64,000 nt of DNA from Dehalococcoidia bacterium UBA2588. Lineage in GTDB: Bacteria > Chloroflexota > Dehalococcoidia > Lucifugimonadales > UBA3495. Below are positions 1 through 9,812 of this stretch, in pieces. A program made the translations under genes and the position numbers. Position 1 is the stretch's first letter; each line of letters begins with the position of its first letter. A model generated the notes under the pieces. The model saw only the letters and a program-made list of their open reading frames with translations, searched no databases and had not been told where the DNA came from. The stretch covers positions 1 through 64,000 of the forward strand of contig DDKW01000023.1 of assembly GCA_002339805.1 (NCBI GenBank). Direction: 5' to 3'.

Positions 1-2880
1 ATACTTGCAACTTTTGAGTTTGGTGAAGACATGAAAGAAGCAGAACGAACCGTCGAAAGTAGCATTTCTAGCGTAAATCTACCTGAGTTTTCCACCAATC
101 CTCAAGTTAATAGGATCAACAATAACCAATTTCCTGTAATGAGGCTCACGATTGCTGGAAATAGAGACATTCCTTCACTACAAACAGTCGTAGACGAAAT
201 GATCATTCCTCAAATTGAATCTGTCGGAGGTGTATTCAGAGTAGATGTCTCCGGTCAAACAGATGAAAGAATCGAAATACAAATTGATGACCAAAAACTG
301 GAAGACGCCGGGCTCACAAGGTCAGATATCACCGCAGCTGTTCAAAGCAGTAATATAGATACTTCTGCGGGTAGTTTAACTGATCAAGGATTACAGTACC
401 CCATCAAAACTTCGAACAAAATAACTTCTCTCAAACAACTCAAAGAATTAATCATAGGACATGAAAGACATATCGATCCAGTTACTCGTTCCATGCGGAC
501 ATACACGGATCGCCCAGTATATCTGTCTGATGTTTCAAATGTCATTATAGACACAGATGATGCGACAACTATATCCAGAACTAACGGAAAACCCAGTCTC
601 ACACTATTTATACTTAAAGATCCAGATGCAAACACTGTGGATGTAACTGATGGAATTTCTGCAATTACAGAGGACATACCCAACTTACCGGAAGATATTA
701 GCATTTTGGTTCTCCAAAATGACGGTCCTGAAGTAGAAAAATCTTTAGCACAATTATTTGGTGAAGGATCAGTAGGATTCTTGTTCGCCATTTCCGTGGT
801 ATTCATATTTTTACTAAATTTCAGACCTAGTATTTGGAAAGGTGCTCAAACAGCCCTTAGACCCACATTCATAATAGCCTGCTCAATTCCGTTAAGTGTT
901 TTAACTGGGGTAATATTTGTGAATTTATACGGTATATCTCTGAATTTCATGAGTTTAGCTGGTCTAGCGATCGCAGTTGGAAGAGTCGTTGATGACAGCA
1001 TTGTGGTATTGGAAAATATTTATAGACACATCCAGATGGGAGAATCAAAATACCAGGCCGCTATTGATGCAACTAAAGAAGTTGGGGCTGCAATCGTATC
1101 TTCCACATTGACTACTGTAGCTGTTTTCATACCCCTAACATTCATTGAAGGCTTGGTAGGACAATTTTTTACCCCCTTTGCAATATCAGTCAGTTTTGCT
1201 CTATTGGCATCAACTGTCGTAGCATTAACCGTTGTTCCTGTATTAAGTATATTTGTTTTAAATACAGAACAGATCCGGTCTTCTAACGATCTAACCTCCG
1301 ATAGTTCCACTTATGCCCAAAACGCCTACATACCTATTCTGCGCTGGGCTATAAATCACAAACTCCTTGTTATAGTTTTTGCTGTAGTGATTTCTGGATC
1401 AAGTCTCGGACTGTTGCGTTTTATTCCTGCCACATTATTCCCTCCAACAGAATCTGAATATGTGACGCTTGACCTAAAACTCCCCACTAGCAGTTCTATC
1501 GGCCAAACATTCCAAGAAGTTCTTAAGACTGAGGCTATGCTTTCTGAGCTTGAAGAAGAAGGGATAGTCCGAACCTACCAGGTAACCATGGGAGCGTCCT
1601 CAAACCTGCAGGGCATCGACGCAGCAAGCGCAGGGTATAACCTTGCAGGGTTCTTCCTGACAGTAGATAAAACCCGCCAAACTGAAGCTGTGGATTACTT
1701 AAATGATAATTTGATACTTGATAGTACTACTGAAATAAACATTGAAGGCATCGGCAGTGGCCCACCCGCAGAAGATCTACAAGTGATACTAACTGGTACC
1801 AATTTCACTGAAATCAACCAAGCTGCTAATACACTTGTAACAGGAATATCAACTATAACTGGTGTGAAAAATGTAACCAGTGATGTAAAAGATTCAAAAC
1901 CTCAAATAGTTATTAAACCAAACCTAGAAGAAATAACAGCTCAGCAAACTTCCGTTAGCTCTATAGCATCACAAACTAACCAGATGTTAGTAGGTAGGAA
2001 AATATCTGAAATTGATATTAATGACACAACTTTGGACGTCCTGATCATTGCAGACATACCTGATATAGACAATATAAATATCATCAAGGGACTAAATATC
2101 GAAACACCCATCGGACAAACAAAATTAGGTAGTCTAGCAGATATAATTATAGAAGATGGACCTACTTCCATCACACGATACGATAACGAGCGGTCTATCA
2201 GTATCAGTGGAAACATCACTGCCAAAGACACCCAAGGAGTAGGGAGGAAAGTTGATGCAGTAATAGACTCTGCGGAACTACCTCCTAGCGTTACTGTGCA
2301 AACAGGAGGAGTGTTTGACCAAATCAGCGAAGGATTCCAGGACCTGTATTTTGCAATGTTCGTAGGAGTAATTCTGGTATATCTAGTAATGGTTATATGC
2401 TTAGGATCACTTAAAAACCCTTTCATAATTGTGCTCAGCTTACCTCTAGCTATCGTTGGTGCCTTGGTAGCACTAACAATCACGGATAGAAGCCTAAGTC
2501 TCTCTGCTTTGATGGGCTTCTTATTACTAATAGGAGTGGTCGTAACCAACGCCTTAGTCCTATTAACATTCGTAGAGCAGTTAAAAGAACAAGGTTTGAA
2601 CTCTTACGATGCCATACTGGAAGCCGGAAGAATCCGTTTACGCCCCATCTTAATGACCGCATTCACAACTACTTTCGCTTTGCTACCATTAGCTTTGTCC
2701 TCCACAGGGGATGGAGGAATAATAGGAGCAGAATTAGCTACTGTAGTAATTGGAGGACTTGTAAGTAACACTTTCTTAACCCTTCTAGTAATTCCAGCGA
2801 TTTATCTATTATTTCAAAATAACGGACCAAGCATATTAACAAGAGTAAAAAATGCCACATCTAAGGTTTTCTCAAGATAA
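1..2880 (+). CDS. RND family efflux transporter (AcrB/SwrC-like), 5' truncated
   Basis: Inner-membrane proton-driven efflux pump of the HAE/AcrB family. The reading frame is open to base 1, so the N terminus lies outside the window; about 959 of a usual ~1,040 residues are visible. The porter domain comes first. The first membrane block follows, with the paired aspartates of the proton relay (GRVVDDSIVVLENIYRH). A second porter half and a second membrane block end the protein. In the second block the AcrB relay lysine position reads VVTNALVLL, as in Gram-positive SwrC-type pumps. The adaptor gene starts 19 bases downstream, so the two are probably cotranscribed. The substrate cannot be told from sequence. 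Family assignment is firm. Confidence 0.93.
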   Translation: MLATFEFGEDMKEAERTVESSISSVNLPEFSTNPQVNRINNNQFPVMRLTIAGNRDIPSLQTVVDEMIIPQIESVGGVFRVDVSGQTDERIEIQIDDQKLEDAGLTRSDITAAVQSSNIDTSAGSLTDQGLQYPIKTSNKITSLKQLKELIIGHERHIDPVTRSMRTYTDRPVYLSDVSNVIIDTDDATTISRTNGKPSLTLFILKDPDANTVDVTDGISAITEDIPNLPEDISILVLQNDGPEVEKSLAQLFGEGSVGFLFAISVVFIFLLNFRPSIWKGAQTALRPTFIIACSIPLSVLTGVIFVNLYGISLNFMSLAGLAIAVGRVVDDSIVVLENIYRHIQMGESKYQAAIDATKEVGAAIVSSTLTTVAVFIPLTFIEGLVGQFFTPFAISVSFALLASTVVALTVVPVLSIFVLNTEQIRSSNDLTSDSSTYAQNAYIPILRWAINHKLLVIVFAVVISGSSLGLLRFIPATLFPPTESEYVTLDLKLPTSSSIGQTFQEVLKTEAMLSELEEEGIVRTYQVTMGASSNLQGIDAASAGYNLAGFFLTVDKTRQTEAVDYLNDNLILDSTTEINIEGIGSGPPAEDLQVILTGTNFTEINQAANTLVTGISTITGVKNVTSDVKDSKPQIVIKPNLEEITAQQTSVSSIASQTNQMLVGRKISEIDINDTTLDVLIIADIPDIDNINIIKGLNIETPIGQTKLGSLADIIIEDGPTSITRYDNERSISISGNITAKDTQGVGRKVDAVIDSAELPPSVTVQTGGVFDQISEGFQDLYFAMFVGVILVYLVMVICLGSLKNPFIIVLSLPLAIVGALVALTITDRSLSLSALMGFLLLIGVVVTNALVLLTFVEQLKEQGLNSYDAILEAGRIRLRPILMTAFTTTFALLPLALSSTGDGGIIGAELATVVIGGLVSNTFLTLLVIPAIYLLFQNNGPSILTRVKNATSKVFSR

Positions 2881-2899
2881 AGGAGATTCTCAATAACAA

Positions 2900-4543
2900 A
2901 TGAAATTAATAAACAGCTTTAAGCAATTAGCAAAATTACAGTCAAAACTCATTCTTTACCCAGGAGTGTTATTGGCGATTGTTATCGTGTCGGGGTGTTC
3001 CTCAGACCCAGTATCCACCGAATCCGAACAAGAGAACGAAGCCGTAACAAATCCAACCGTAACTATTCAGGGCAATCTTTACTTCCCCTCTCGCCATATC
3101 CTATCTTTCGATACCAATGGTGATATAGGAGAGATCCCAGTGGCAGTGGGAGACCAAGTAGCATTTGGGCAGCATCTGATGTCATTGGATGCAACTACCA
3201 AAATGACTTTAGAACAAAAAGCCAGACAAGCTCAAGTTAACTTAGATTCTGAATTGGAAAAACTGAATTTATACGAAGCCACCTTAAAAAACAAAATAGC
3301 TGCGAAAAGACTTTCTCTAGATACCGCAACAACTACATACAACAAGCTGATCAATGACCATAATAAAAAAGTGGTGGATAATGAAAAACTTTTAGCTACA
3401 GCCAATTCCACCTTGGATACTGCTGAAAAAAACCTAAACAATTTTGAACATTCCCAAGAAGCTAAAATTGCCAAAGCCCAGCAGACAGTCAGTAAAGCTC
3501 AACAATCCATCTCTGCTGCAAAGCTAAAGATTGAAACTGCAGAAGATAATCTGACAAACATAGACATCACGAAAGCACAAAAAATTGTTATTGCTCAAAA
3601 GACACAGGAAGCAGCTGTACTAACACTACAGAATGCTACAGACGCGATGCAAACTCTTAAAGTTGGCTGGTTGCAAACTCAAGCGCCATTTCGGAACGGA
3701 AAATTTGACTTTGACAAAGTGGACAGATACCAAGCTGATATCGATGTAGCCGAAAAAGATTTAGACAAAGCTAATTCTGATCTAGCAAACTTGTTGGATG
3801 ACCCAGAAGACTTAGACAAAATTGACCTACAGAACAAATTAACAGTCGCAGAAAACGACCTTGAAACAGCCAATGATGACTTAATTACAGCAAAACAAAA
3901 TCTTCAAAATATTACCGATGGTTCAGAAAGCTTGACTTACCAAGAACTAATGGTCGCAGTCAAAGTAGCTGAAGAGCAAGTTTCAAAATATATACGTGAC
4001 ATAGCAGATCTTGGCACCAACCCTAATGAACTAGCTGTTAATGACTCTCAAACTAATCTTGAAAAACTAAAACTTGAATTAAACGAGCTTATCGAAGACC
4101 CTTATAATAGCGAATATGAACTCCACATGGCATCTGTAAGACTCGCAAAACAGAACCTAGCAGATGCTGTGGCAGATGTATCTAAAGCAACTCTAACGTC
4201 ACCAGCGGACGCCACAGTATACACAGTTAATGCGGACTTAGATGATTCCATAAACCAAAACTCTATTGTCATGAAGCTTGTTGAACCTAAATCCTTAATA
4301 TTCAACGGATCATTAGAAGGAGATTATCTAGATGATATCCGGGTGAATCAAAAAGTAGAAGTGCACATACCTAAATTACAAACAAATCCATTTACTGGTG
4401 TCATTCAGGAAATAAAAGATCAGCCTCTCACTAAGAGGGGAATAATTACTTTCCCTGTGATCGTAAGAATTGATATGGATACAAATATTGTTCCCAACCT
4501 AGAAAACTACAATGCGTTTGTCGTAGTAAAAAACACTCCTTAA
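2900..4543 (+). CDS. RND/HlyD-type periplasmic adaptor lipoprotein with long coiled coil
   Basis: Membrane fusion protein expected to partner the RND pump immediately upstream. A hydrophobic N terminus ends in a lipobox (VSGC, residues 30-33), so it is probably a lipoprotein anchored at Cys33. A short beta/lipoyl-like segment follows. A very long Ala/Lys/Asp/Leu-rich heptad region (roughly residues 100-440) then forms the hairpin. The barrel region returns at the end (DATVYTVNADLDD and onward). At 547 residues it is longer than MacA or AcrA adaptors (about 370-400) because of the hairpin. AAGGAG overlapping the stop of the pump gene is the likely ribosome site. No outer-membrane TolC partner is seen in the window. 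Confidence 0.85.
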   Translation: MKLINSFKQLAKLQSKLILYPGVLLAIVIVSGCSSDPVSTESEQENEAVTNPTVTIQGNLYFPSRHILSFDTNGDIGEIPVAVGDQVAFGQHLMSLDATTKMTLEQKARQAQVNLDSELEKLNLYEATLKNKIAAKRLSLDTATTTYNKLINDHNKKVVDNEKLLATANSTLDTAEKNLNNFEHSQEAKIAKAQQTVSKAQQSISAAKLKIETAEDNLTNIDITKAQKIVIAQKTQEAAVLTLQNATDAMQTLKVGWLQTQAPFRNGKFDFDKVDRYQADIDVAEKDLDKANSDLANLLDDPEDLDKIDLQNKLTVAENDLETANDDLITAKQNLQNITDGSESLTYQELMVAVKVAEEQVSKYIRDIADLGTNPNELAVNDSQTNLEKLKLELNELIEDPYNSEYELHMASVRLAKQNLADAVADVSKATLTSPADATVYTVNADLDDSINQNSIVMKLVEPKSLIFNGSLEGDYLDDIRVNQKVEVHIPKLQTNPFTGVIQEIKDQPLTKRGIITFPVIVRIDMDTNIVPNLENYNAFVVVKNTP

Positions 4544-4569
4544 TTCTCAAAAACATGTATAGTTAACGG

Positions 4570-5874
4570 ATGCGTATAGGAATCATTGGAGCCGGGATGA
4601 CCGGTTTGACAGCAGCATATCATTTAAGTAATCAAGGGCATGAGGTAACAATTTTTGAGCATGCTCCTTTCGCAGGAGGTCATGCATCCACCTTTGAGGT
4701 ACAAGGCGGAATATTAGAACGTGGTTACCATCATTTGTTTACTAGCGATACCGATATACAAGAACTTGTTGCATCTTTAGGTTTACCAAGTCTAATTGAA
4801 TGGATGCCATCATCAGTCGGTATCTATGCTAAAGGTGCTATCTATAAGTTAAATTCTCCGTTAGATCTGCTTAAATTATCCCCTTTGAAATTTATAAACA
4901 GGTTACGGTTAGGATTCGTGCTTAAGTATCTCCAATTACAAAAAAATTGGAGAAAATACGAACAGGTGACCGCTGCGAGATGGTTAAGAAATAAATTAGG
5001 CAAGCAGGCTTATGAAATGCTATGGGAACCTCTTCTATTAGGGAAATTTGGGGCTACCCTTTATGACAAAGTCCCTATGTCTTGGATCTGGGGTAAATTA
5101 AATACTCGGGTTAAATCTCGGGAAACTGGAGCTAGTGGGGAATTACTAGGATACCCATCCGGTAGCTTTGCCGTGATATTAGATAAATTGCTAGAAATTC
5201 TAGATAAAAACCAAGTCAAAATTCACCTTAGCACACCAGTACATAAGATCGAAAATCATAACAATACCATGACTATAACTCTACAGGACACACAGCAACA
5301 ATTTGATAAAATATTGTCTACCGTGAGTAATGATATTCTACTGAACTTAGTCCCTCAGTTACAAAACCACCCTAAATACATAGAGAAGTTAAACAGCATT
5401 TCATACCTATCAGCTGTCGTAGAAATTCTGATACTTGAGAAGCCAATATCTGACGTATATTGGCTTAATATTGCCGATGCTAAATTCCCGTTCTTAGGAG
5501 TAATTGAACATACTAATTTAATATCTGCAGAGAACTACAATGGGAAGCATATAGTCTACATAACTAACTATGTATCAACAGATCATCCTATTTTTAAAAT
5601 GGATGAAAGAAAATTACTGGAAACTTATATCCCGTTCGTAAAGCTTATTAACCCAGACTTCAATGAATCTTGGATAATAGAAACTTTCAATTTCAAAATA
5701 GGGAGAGCACAGCCAGTTATGGGAGTAAATTACTCTCATAATATTCCTGAGCATGCATCTCCGTTGAAGAATCTGTACGTAGCAAATACTGCCCAGATTT
5801 ATCCGGAAGATCGAGGAACAAATTACGCTGTACGCATGGGGAAATATGTTGCTGAACAATTAATGAGGACTTAA
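4570..5874 (+). CDS. FAD-dependent amine-oxidase-like oxidoreductase
   Basis: Flavoprotein of the amine oxidase / phytoene desaturase / protoporphyrinogen oxidase superfamily. The N terminus has the dinucleotide-binding GAGMTG at residues 7-12 and an acidic residue (Glu30) ending strand two. It continues with GGHAST, typical for the FAD ribose and phosphate contacts. The C terminus carries the second FAD contact, with the PEDRGTNYA segment seen in the uncharacterised branch of this superfamily. The 434-residue length is normal. The substrate is unknown; carotenoid-like or polyprenyl substrates are possible but not shown. It follows the adaptor gene by 26 bases and precedes a transporter on the same strand. 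Confidence 0.85.
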   Translation: MRIGIIGAGMTGLTAAYHLSNQGHEVTIFEHAPFAGGHASTFEVQGGILERGYHHLFTSDTDIQELVASLGLPSLIEWMPSSVGIYAKGAIYKLNSPLDLLKLSPLKFINRLRLGFVLKYLQLQKNWRKYEQVTAARWLRNKLGKQAYEMLWEPLLLGKFGATLYDKVPMSWIWGKLNTRVKSRETGASGELLGYPSGSFAVILDKLLEILDKNQVKIHLSTPVHKIENHNNTMTITLQDTQQQFDKILSTVSNDILLNLVPQLQNHPKYIEKLNSISYLSAVVEILILEKPISDVYWLNIADAKFPFLGVIEHTNLISAENYNGKHIVYITNYVSTDHPIFKMDERKLLETYIPFVKLINPDFNESWIIETFNFKIGRAQPVMGVNYSHNIPEHASPLKNLYVANTAQIYPEDRGTNYAVRMGKYVAEQLMRT

Positions 5875-5910
5875 TATTGTGATACATACACCACTATCCT
5901 TTCTGGGCTT

Positions 5911-7188
5911 ATGATACGAACATCCAACAACTCTATTGGCACTCCGGTCCTTAGATTTGCATGGTCCTTATATGACTGGGCAAATTCTGCCTGGTCAGCC
6001 ATCATAATTACATTTATATTCTCTCGGTATTTCGTAGACGTTCTAGCCACAGACCCTAATACAGGAACATTGGTATGGACTTGGACCATCGGTCTGTCCA
6101 GTTTTGTAGCAGCTTTGATTAGCCCCATCATTGGTAGTATGTCTGATCATTCAAATAACTCTAAGAAAGGACTATTTATCACTACCTGTCTCTACTCCAT
6201 CATATCCATCGGATTATGGTTCGCTGTACCCGGAAATTCACCGTTAATTATTTTCGCTACAATTATATTTTTAGGGAATATCGCTTATGAAATCTCTCAG
6301 ATTTTGTATAACGGGCAATTAAAAACAATAACAATACCAGATAATTACGCCAAACTATCTGGATTAGCCTGGGCATTAGGATATGCTGGCACTGTAATCA
6401 TTTTTGGTGCTTACTATGTACTGTTTTTCTTGCCTCAAGAATCTTTATTCAATTTGAATCATGAAACATTCCAAAACATTCGAATCAGTTTTGTAATCAC
6501 TGGTTTGTGGATAATTATTTTTTCCATACCGCTATTCCTATGTTTAAAACACCAACCTTCAAAACTACGGACTGAATTCAACATTAAAGCACCATTCATA
6601 AACCTATTATCAACGTGCCAAGAAATCCGTAAACATAAAAATCTAGCAATATTCCTATTATCCCGTCTGTTTTACACTGATGGAATTAATGCTATTTTTG
6701 CCGTAGCAGCCATATACGCCACTCTGGTATTTGACATGAATACTGAGCAAATAATTATTTTAGCAATCGGTACTAATATTGCTGCAGGTGTAGGAGCTAG
6801 TACACTATGTTTTCTGGAGCATTATATAGGTTCTAGAAAGATCATTTTAGTTTCTTTGATAAGCATGACTGGGATCAGTTTAACCATTCTAGCTATCTCA
6901 GACGCAACGCTATTTATCATTCTAGCCATGTCACTGAGTGTATTCTTTGGTCCTGTCCAATCTGCTAGCCGGGTCTACTTCGCCAAAGCGATACCTGATA
7001 CAAAAACATATGAATTCTTTGGCTTTTACTCATTCGCAGGAAAGGTCAGTGCTTTCATAGGCCCTATTTTATTTGGGACGGTATCATTTGCTTTTTCATC
7101 ACCTCAAGCAGGTATGGCATCAGTCCTAATTCTTTTTGTAATTGGGTTTTTTATAATGCTTAAGGTGCAACCAGACCAAGTTCTGTAA
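5911..7188 (+). CDS. MFS transporter, UMF1 / Atg22-like family
   Basis: Twelve-helix major facilitator protein. The segment near the N terminus, YDWANSAW, is the signature of the UMF1 (vacuole effluxer Atg22-like) family. A second conserved stretch, GPVQSASR, lies in the second half. Family members are often suggested to export amino acids, but no substrate can be assigned here. The 425-residue length is typical. The stop codon lies one base from the stop of the convergent flavin monooxygenase gene, so there is no room for a separate terminator. Confidence 0.88.
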   Translation: MIRTSNNSIGTPVLRFAWSLYDWANSAWSAIIITFIFSRYFVDVLATDPNTGTLVWTWTIGLSSFVAALISPIIGSMSDHSNNSKKGLFITTCLYSIISIGLWFAVPGNSPLIIFATIIFLGNIAYEISQILYNGQLKTITIPDNYAKLSGLAWALGYAGTVIIFGAYYVLFFLPQESLFNLNHETFQNIRISFVITGLWIIIFSIPLFLCLKHQPSKLRTEFNIKAPFINLLSTCQEIRKHKNLAIFLLSRLFYTDGINAIFAVAAIYATLVFDMNTEQIIILAIGTNIAAGVGASTLCFLEHYIGSRKIILVSLISMTGISLTILAISDATLFIILAMSLSVFFGPVQSASRVYFAKAIPDTKTYEFFGFYSFAGKVSAFIGPILFGTVSFAFSSPQAGMASVLILFVIGFFIMLKVQPDQVL

Positions 7189-7189
7189 T

Positions 7190-8227
7190 TTATTGGAAAT
7201 TAGGCATCACTTTTTCGGCAAACAACTTCAAACTATTTTCCGTAGTTTCCCAAGACATAGCTCCTAACCTGAAATGAATGATCATTCCTCCGATACCAGT
7301 ATTGTTAATCGCTTGTAGTTTCTCTGATACCGTATCAGGGGACCCCACGATTAGCCCATGCTCAACACTGTCAAGAGCTCTCTTAGTAGTCACAGCAACC
7401 TGAGAACCTATTTCTTCCTGTGTGTTATACCTGGTCCTATTCTCTGTAAGAAACTTGCGCATATTAACAAAACTTTCAACACCTATATCTTCAGCTTCTT
7501 TATCTGTATCTGCTACAACTATATTTCGCCATACCCAAGAATTTTTAAGATTTTTTTCAATTTGGTCTTCATCATATGAACTAGACCTCATTGTTTCTCT
7601 ATAAGCATCTACACGAGAAGCCGTAACCTCATTTGTCTGTACGTTCATCAAAAACGGACGGTTTGTACTAGCCATCTCCTTAATTGACTCTTCTCCAGAA
7701 CAGGCTCGGATAACCGGAGGATGCGGGTGTTGGTAGACAGCAGGTCTCAACAAAGGCAAATCAATATCCCAGAATTCACCTGCATGCTTATAATTTTCGG
7801 TTGTCCAAACTTTGGAAAGTATTTCCTCTATTTCTGAAAGGCGTGCTGCAGATTCAGACGGATCCACTCCGAATCCTCGAAATTCATAATAATTATAAGC
7901 AGTGCCTCTACCTATTCCTACAGTTATACGTCCTTTGCTCAGATTATCAATAACAGACACTTGCTCTGCAAACCTTATAGGATGATGAAGTGCCATTTGA
8001 GCAACCGCAAATCCAATTCGTATGTTTTGAGTAGAGCTTGCTATTGCAGAAGCAAATGTCATAGGGTCCACATACGCACAACCTCCATCAAAGTGATGTT
8101 CAGCCAACCATACAGTATCAAAACCTAATCTATCACATAGTTGAGCTTCTCTTAGGGACTCTGTTATAACATCATAATCTTGTCCTGGTGTTTTACTTTC
8201 CGGGAAAAGAAAATTAGAAAACTTCAT
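7190..8227 (-). CDS. LLM-class flavin-dependent oxidoreductase (luciferase-like monooxygenase)
   Basis: Bacterial-luciferase-like TIM-barrel enzyme that uses reduced FMN or F420. Family marks are WLAEHHF near residue 40, an RIGFAVAQMALHHPIRFAEQ segment, and GRITVGIGRGT before the barrel midpoint. The 345-residue length is usual. Families of these monooxygenases are strongly expanded in SAR202 genomes, where they are proposed to oxidise recalcitrant organic matter; that is literature knowledge, not seen here. A TATAAT lies upstream on the minus strand at 8274-8269, inside the tail of the photolyase gene, and GGCAGG precedes the start. No reductase gene is adjacent. Confidence 0.92.
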   Translation of the reverse strand: MKFSNFLFPESKTPGQDYDVITESLREAQLCDRLGFDTVWLAEHHFDGGCAYVDPMTFASAIASSTQNIRIGFAVAQMALHHPIRFAEQVSVIDNLSKGRITVGIGRGTAYNYYEFRGFGVDPSESAARLSEIEEILSKVWTTENYKHAGEFWDIDLPLLRPAVYQHPHPPVIRACSGEESIKEMASTNRPFLMNVQTNEVTASRVDAYRETMRSSSYDEDQIEKNLKNSWVWRNIVVADTDKEAEDIGVESFVNMRKFLTENRTRYNTQEEIGSQVAVTTKRALDSVEHGLIVGSPDTVSEKLQAINNTGIGGMIIHFRLGAMSWETTENSLKLFAEKVMPNFQ

Positions 8228-8278
8228 CGTATACCTGCCAATTAAAATTTGATTCTTCAGGAGTATATATTATACAAA

Positions 8279-9691
8279 TCATTTATCAATCTTTATATGG
8301 TCAAAAGCCTTTAGAGCTCTGATCCTAGACATCTTAAGATCCACAATTGGTAAAGGATAATCTTTACCCAAAATAATACCTGATTGATCTAAGATATTTT
8401 GAGGAGCTTCCCAAGGATTAAACAGGTACTCCGCAGGTAAATTTTGTAACTCTGGTATGTAAGTTTTTGTGTATGCGCCATCCGGATCAAATTTTTTACC
8501 TTGTAAAATTGGGTTAAACACTCTAAAGAATGGGGCTGCATCCGCTCCACATCCAGCTATCCACTGCCAACCTGCGCTATTATTAGCAATATCTGCATCA
8601 GCCAAATGATTCCAAAACCAGTCTCGGCCATGGTGCCAATGTATTAACAAATTTTTGATTAAAAAAGAACCAACTATCATACGCAGTCGATTATGCATGT
8701 ACCCTGTTTCCATTAATTCTCGCATACCTGCGTCCACAATTGGATAGCCAGTGATGCCGGCTTGCCATTTCACCAAATTTTCTGTATTGCTTTCCCAAGG
8801 AAAATAATTAAACCTAGATTGTAAATTTTCCTGTGGCAAAGATGGAAAATGATAGAGCAAATAGTATGAAAATTCCCTCCAGGCCAATTCGGATAGAAAT
8901 TTATCTGCGTCCATTCCAAATTCCTTATTGGATTTCAAAACTGTATACCAAACTTGATTAGGAGAAATTTCTCCAAAATGTAGGTACGGAGAAAGTTTAG
9001 AAACATTAAAAAGAGAAGGAAAATCTCTACCTATTTTGTAGTTATCAAGGCCCCGGGTAATAAACATATTCAACTGACTAACGGCATTATCCTCACCAAC
9101 AGACCAATAAGACCCAAGTGTCCTGTTCAAATCATTTTCCCCCACCAAGTCTAAACTTTTGCTCGGAGGGACCGGTACATCATCGATCATTTTCAGATCT
9201 GGTAAGCCAAGAGGATAACGCGGTTCTGGAGCGGATAAACACCCTTTTTTAAAAAAGGGAGTGAAAACCTTGTATGGTAAATCGCTCTGATTCAAAATTT
9301 GGGACGGCTCCCACATTAGCGAAGCATTATAAGTTTCATACAGTATATTTTTCTCAGATAATAATGAAATGACTTGTACATCTAAATCAAATTGCTCTGG
9401 AGAATAAACCTTATTCCAAAAAACTTTATGTACTCCGTATTGAGTTATTACTTGCATTAAAATATCTGTTGTATCACCAGTGAAAATCCTTAATTTGCCA
9501 TCCAAGGATTTATCTAATTTAGCAAGGGAATGGTGTAGCCACCATCTAGATACCTTACCTAATTCCGGAGTAGAACAATTATCGTGAATATATATAGGGA
9601 TCACGTGGCCACTCTTACAAGCTTCAAACAATGAAGGATTATCAGATAATCTAAGATCCTCCCTAAACCAATGAATAGACCGAGTTGTCAT
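8279..9691 (-). CDS. phrB: deoxyribodipyrimidine photolyase
   Basis: Light-driven repair of cyclobutane pyrimidine dimers in DNA. The N-terminal alpha/beta antenna domain begins IHWFREDLRLSDNP. The C-terminal FAD domain has WREFSYYLLYHFP, VDAGMREL, TGYMHNRLRM, the DAD-ANNSAGWQW region and a FRVFNP segment, all class I photolyase marks. The start chosen, MTTRSIHWFRED, gives 470 residues, the usual length. A longer reading frame to 9745 would run into the tRNA-Ser gene and is rejected. A photolyase suggests that this lineage meets sunlight. Confidence 0.95.
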   Translation of the reverse strand: MTTRSIHWFREDLRLSDNPSLFEACKSGHVIPIYIHDNCSTPELGKVSRWWLHHSLAKLDKSLDGKLRIFTGDTTDILMQVITQYGVHKVFWNKVYSPEQFDLDVQVISLLSEKNILYETYNASLMWEPSQILNQSDLPYKVFTPFFKKGCLSAPEPRYPLGLPDLKMIDDVPVPPSKSLDLVGENDLNRTLGSYWSVGEDNAVSQLNMFITRGLDNYKIGRDFPSLFNVSKLSPYLHFGEISPNQVWYTVLKSNKEFGMDADKFLSELAWREFSYYLLYHFPSLPQENLQSRFNYFPWESNTENLVKWQAGITGYPIVDAGMRELMETGYMHNRLRMIVGSFLIKNLLIHWHHGRDWFWNHLADADIANNSAGWQWIAGCGADAAPFFRVFNPILQGKKFDPDGAYTKTYIPELQNLPAEYLFNPWEAPQNILDQSGIILGKDYPLPIVDLKMSRIRALKAFDHIKIDK

Positions 9692-9708
9692 GTATACCTC
9701 AATAATGC

Positions 9709-9798
9709 TGGCGGAGAGAGTGGGATTCGAACCCACGATACCCAAAAGGATATACCGGTTTTCGAGACCGGCGCCTTCAACCGCTCAGCCATCTCTCC
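9709..9798 (-). tRNA. tRNA-Ser (anticodon CGA)
   Basis: The reverse strand folds as a class II tRNA. The acceptor GGAGAGA pairs with TCTCTCC, followed by discriminator G and an encoded CCA (complement of 9709-9711). The anticodon loop is CTCGAAA, giving CGA for serine UCG codons. A long variable arm and a GGTTCGAATCC T-loop are present. A TATAAT on the minus strand at 9828-9823, within the end of the dehydrogenase gene, is a possible -10 box. Confidence 0.95.
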
Positions 9799-9812
9799 GA
9801 AAGTAGTAAAAT

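Noticed and set aside
9692-9745. N-terminal extension of the photolyase
   Set aside because: It would overlap the tRNA-Ser gene and is unlike any photolyase N terminus; the start at 9691 gives a canonical beginning.
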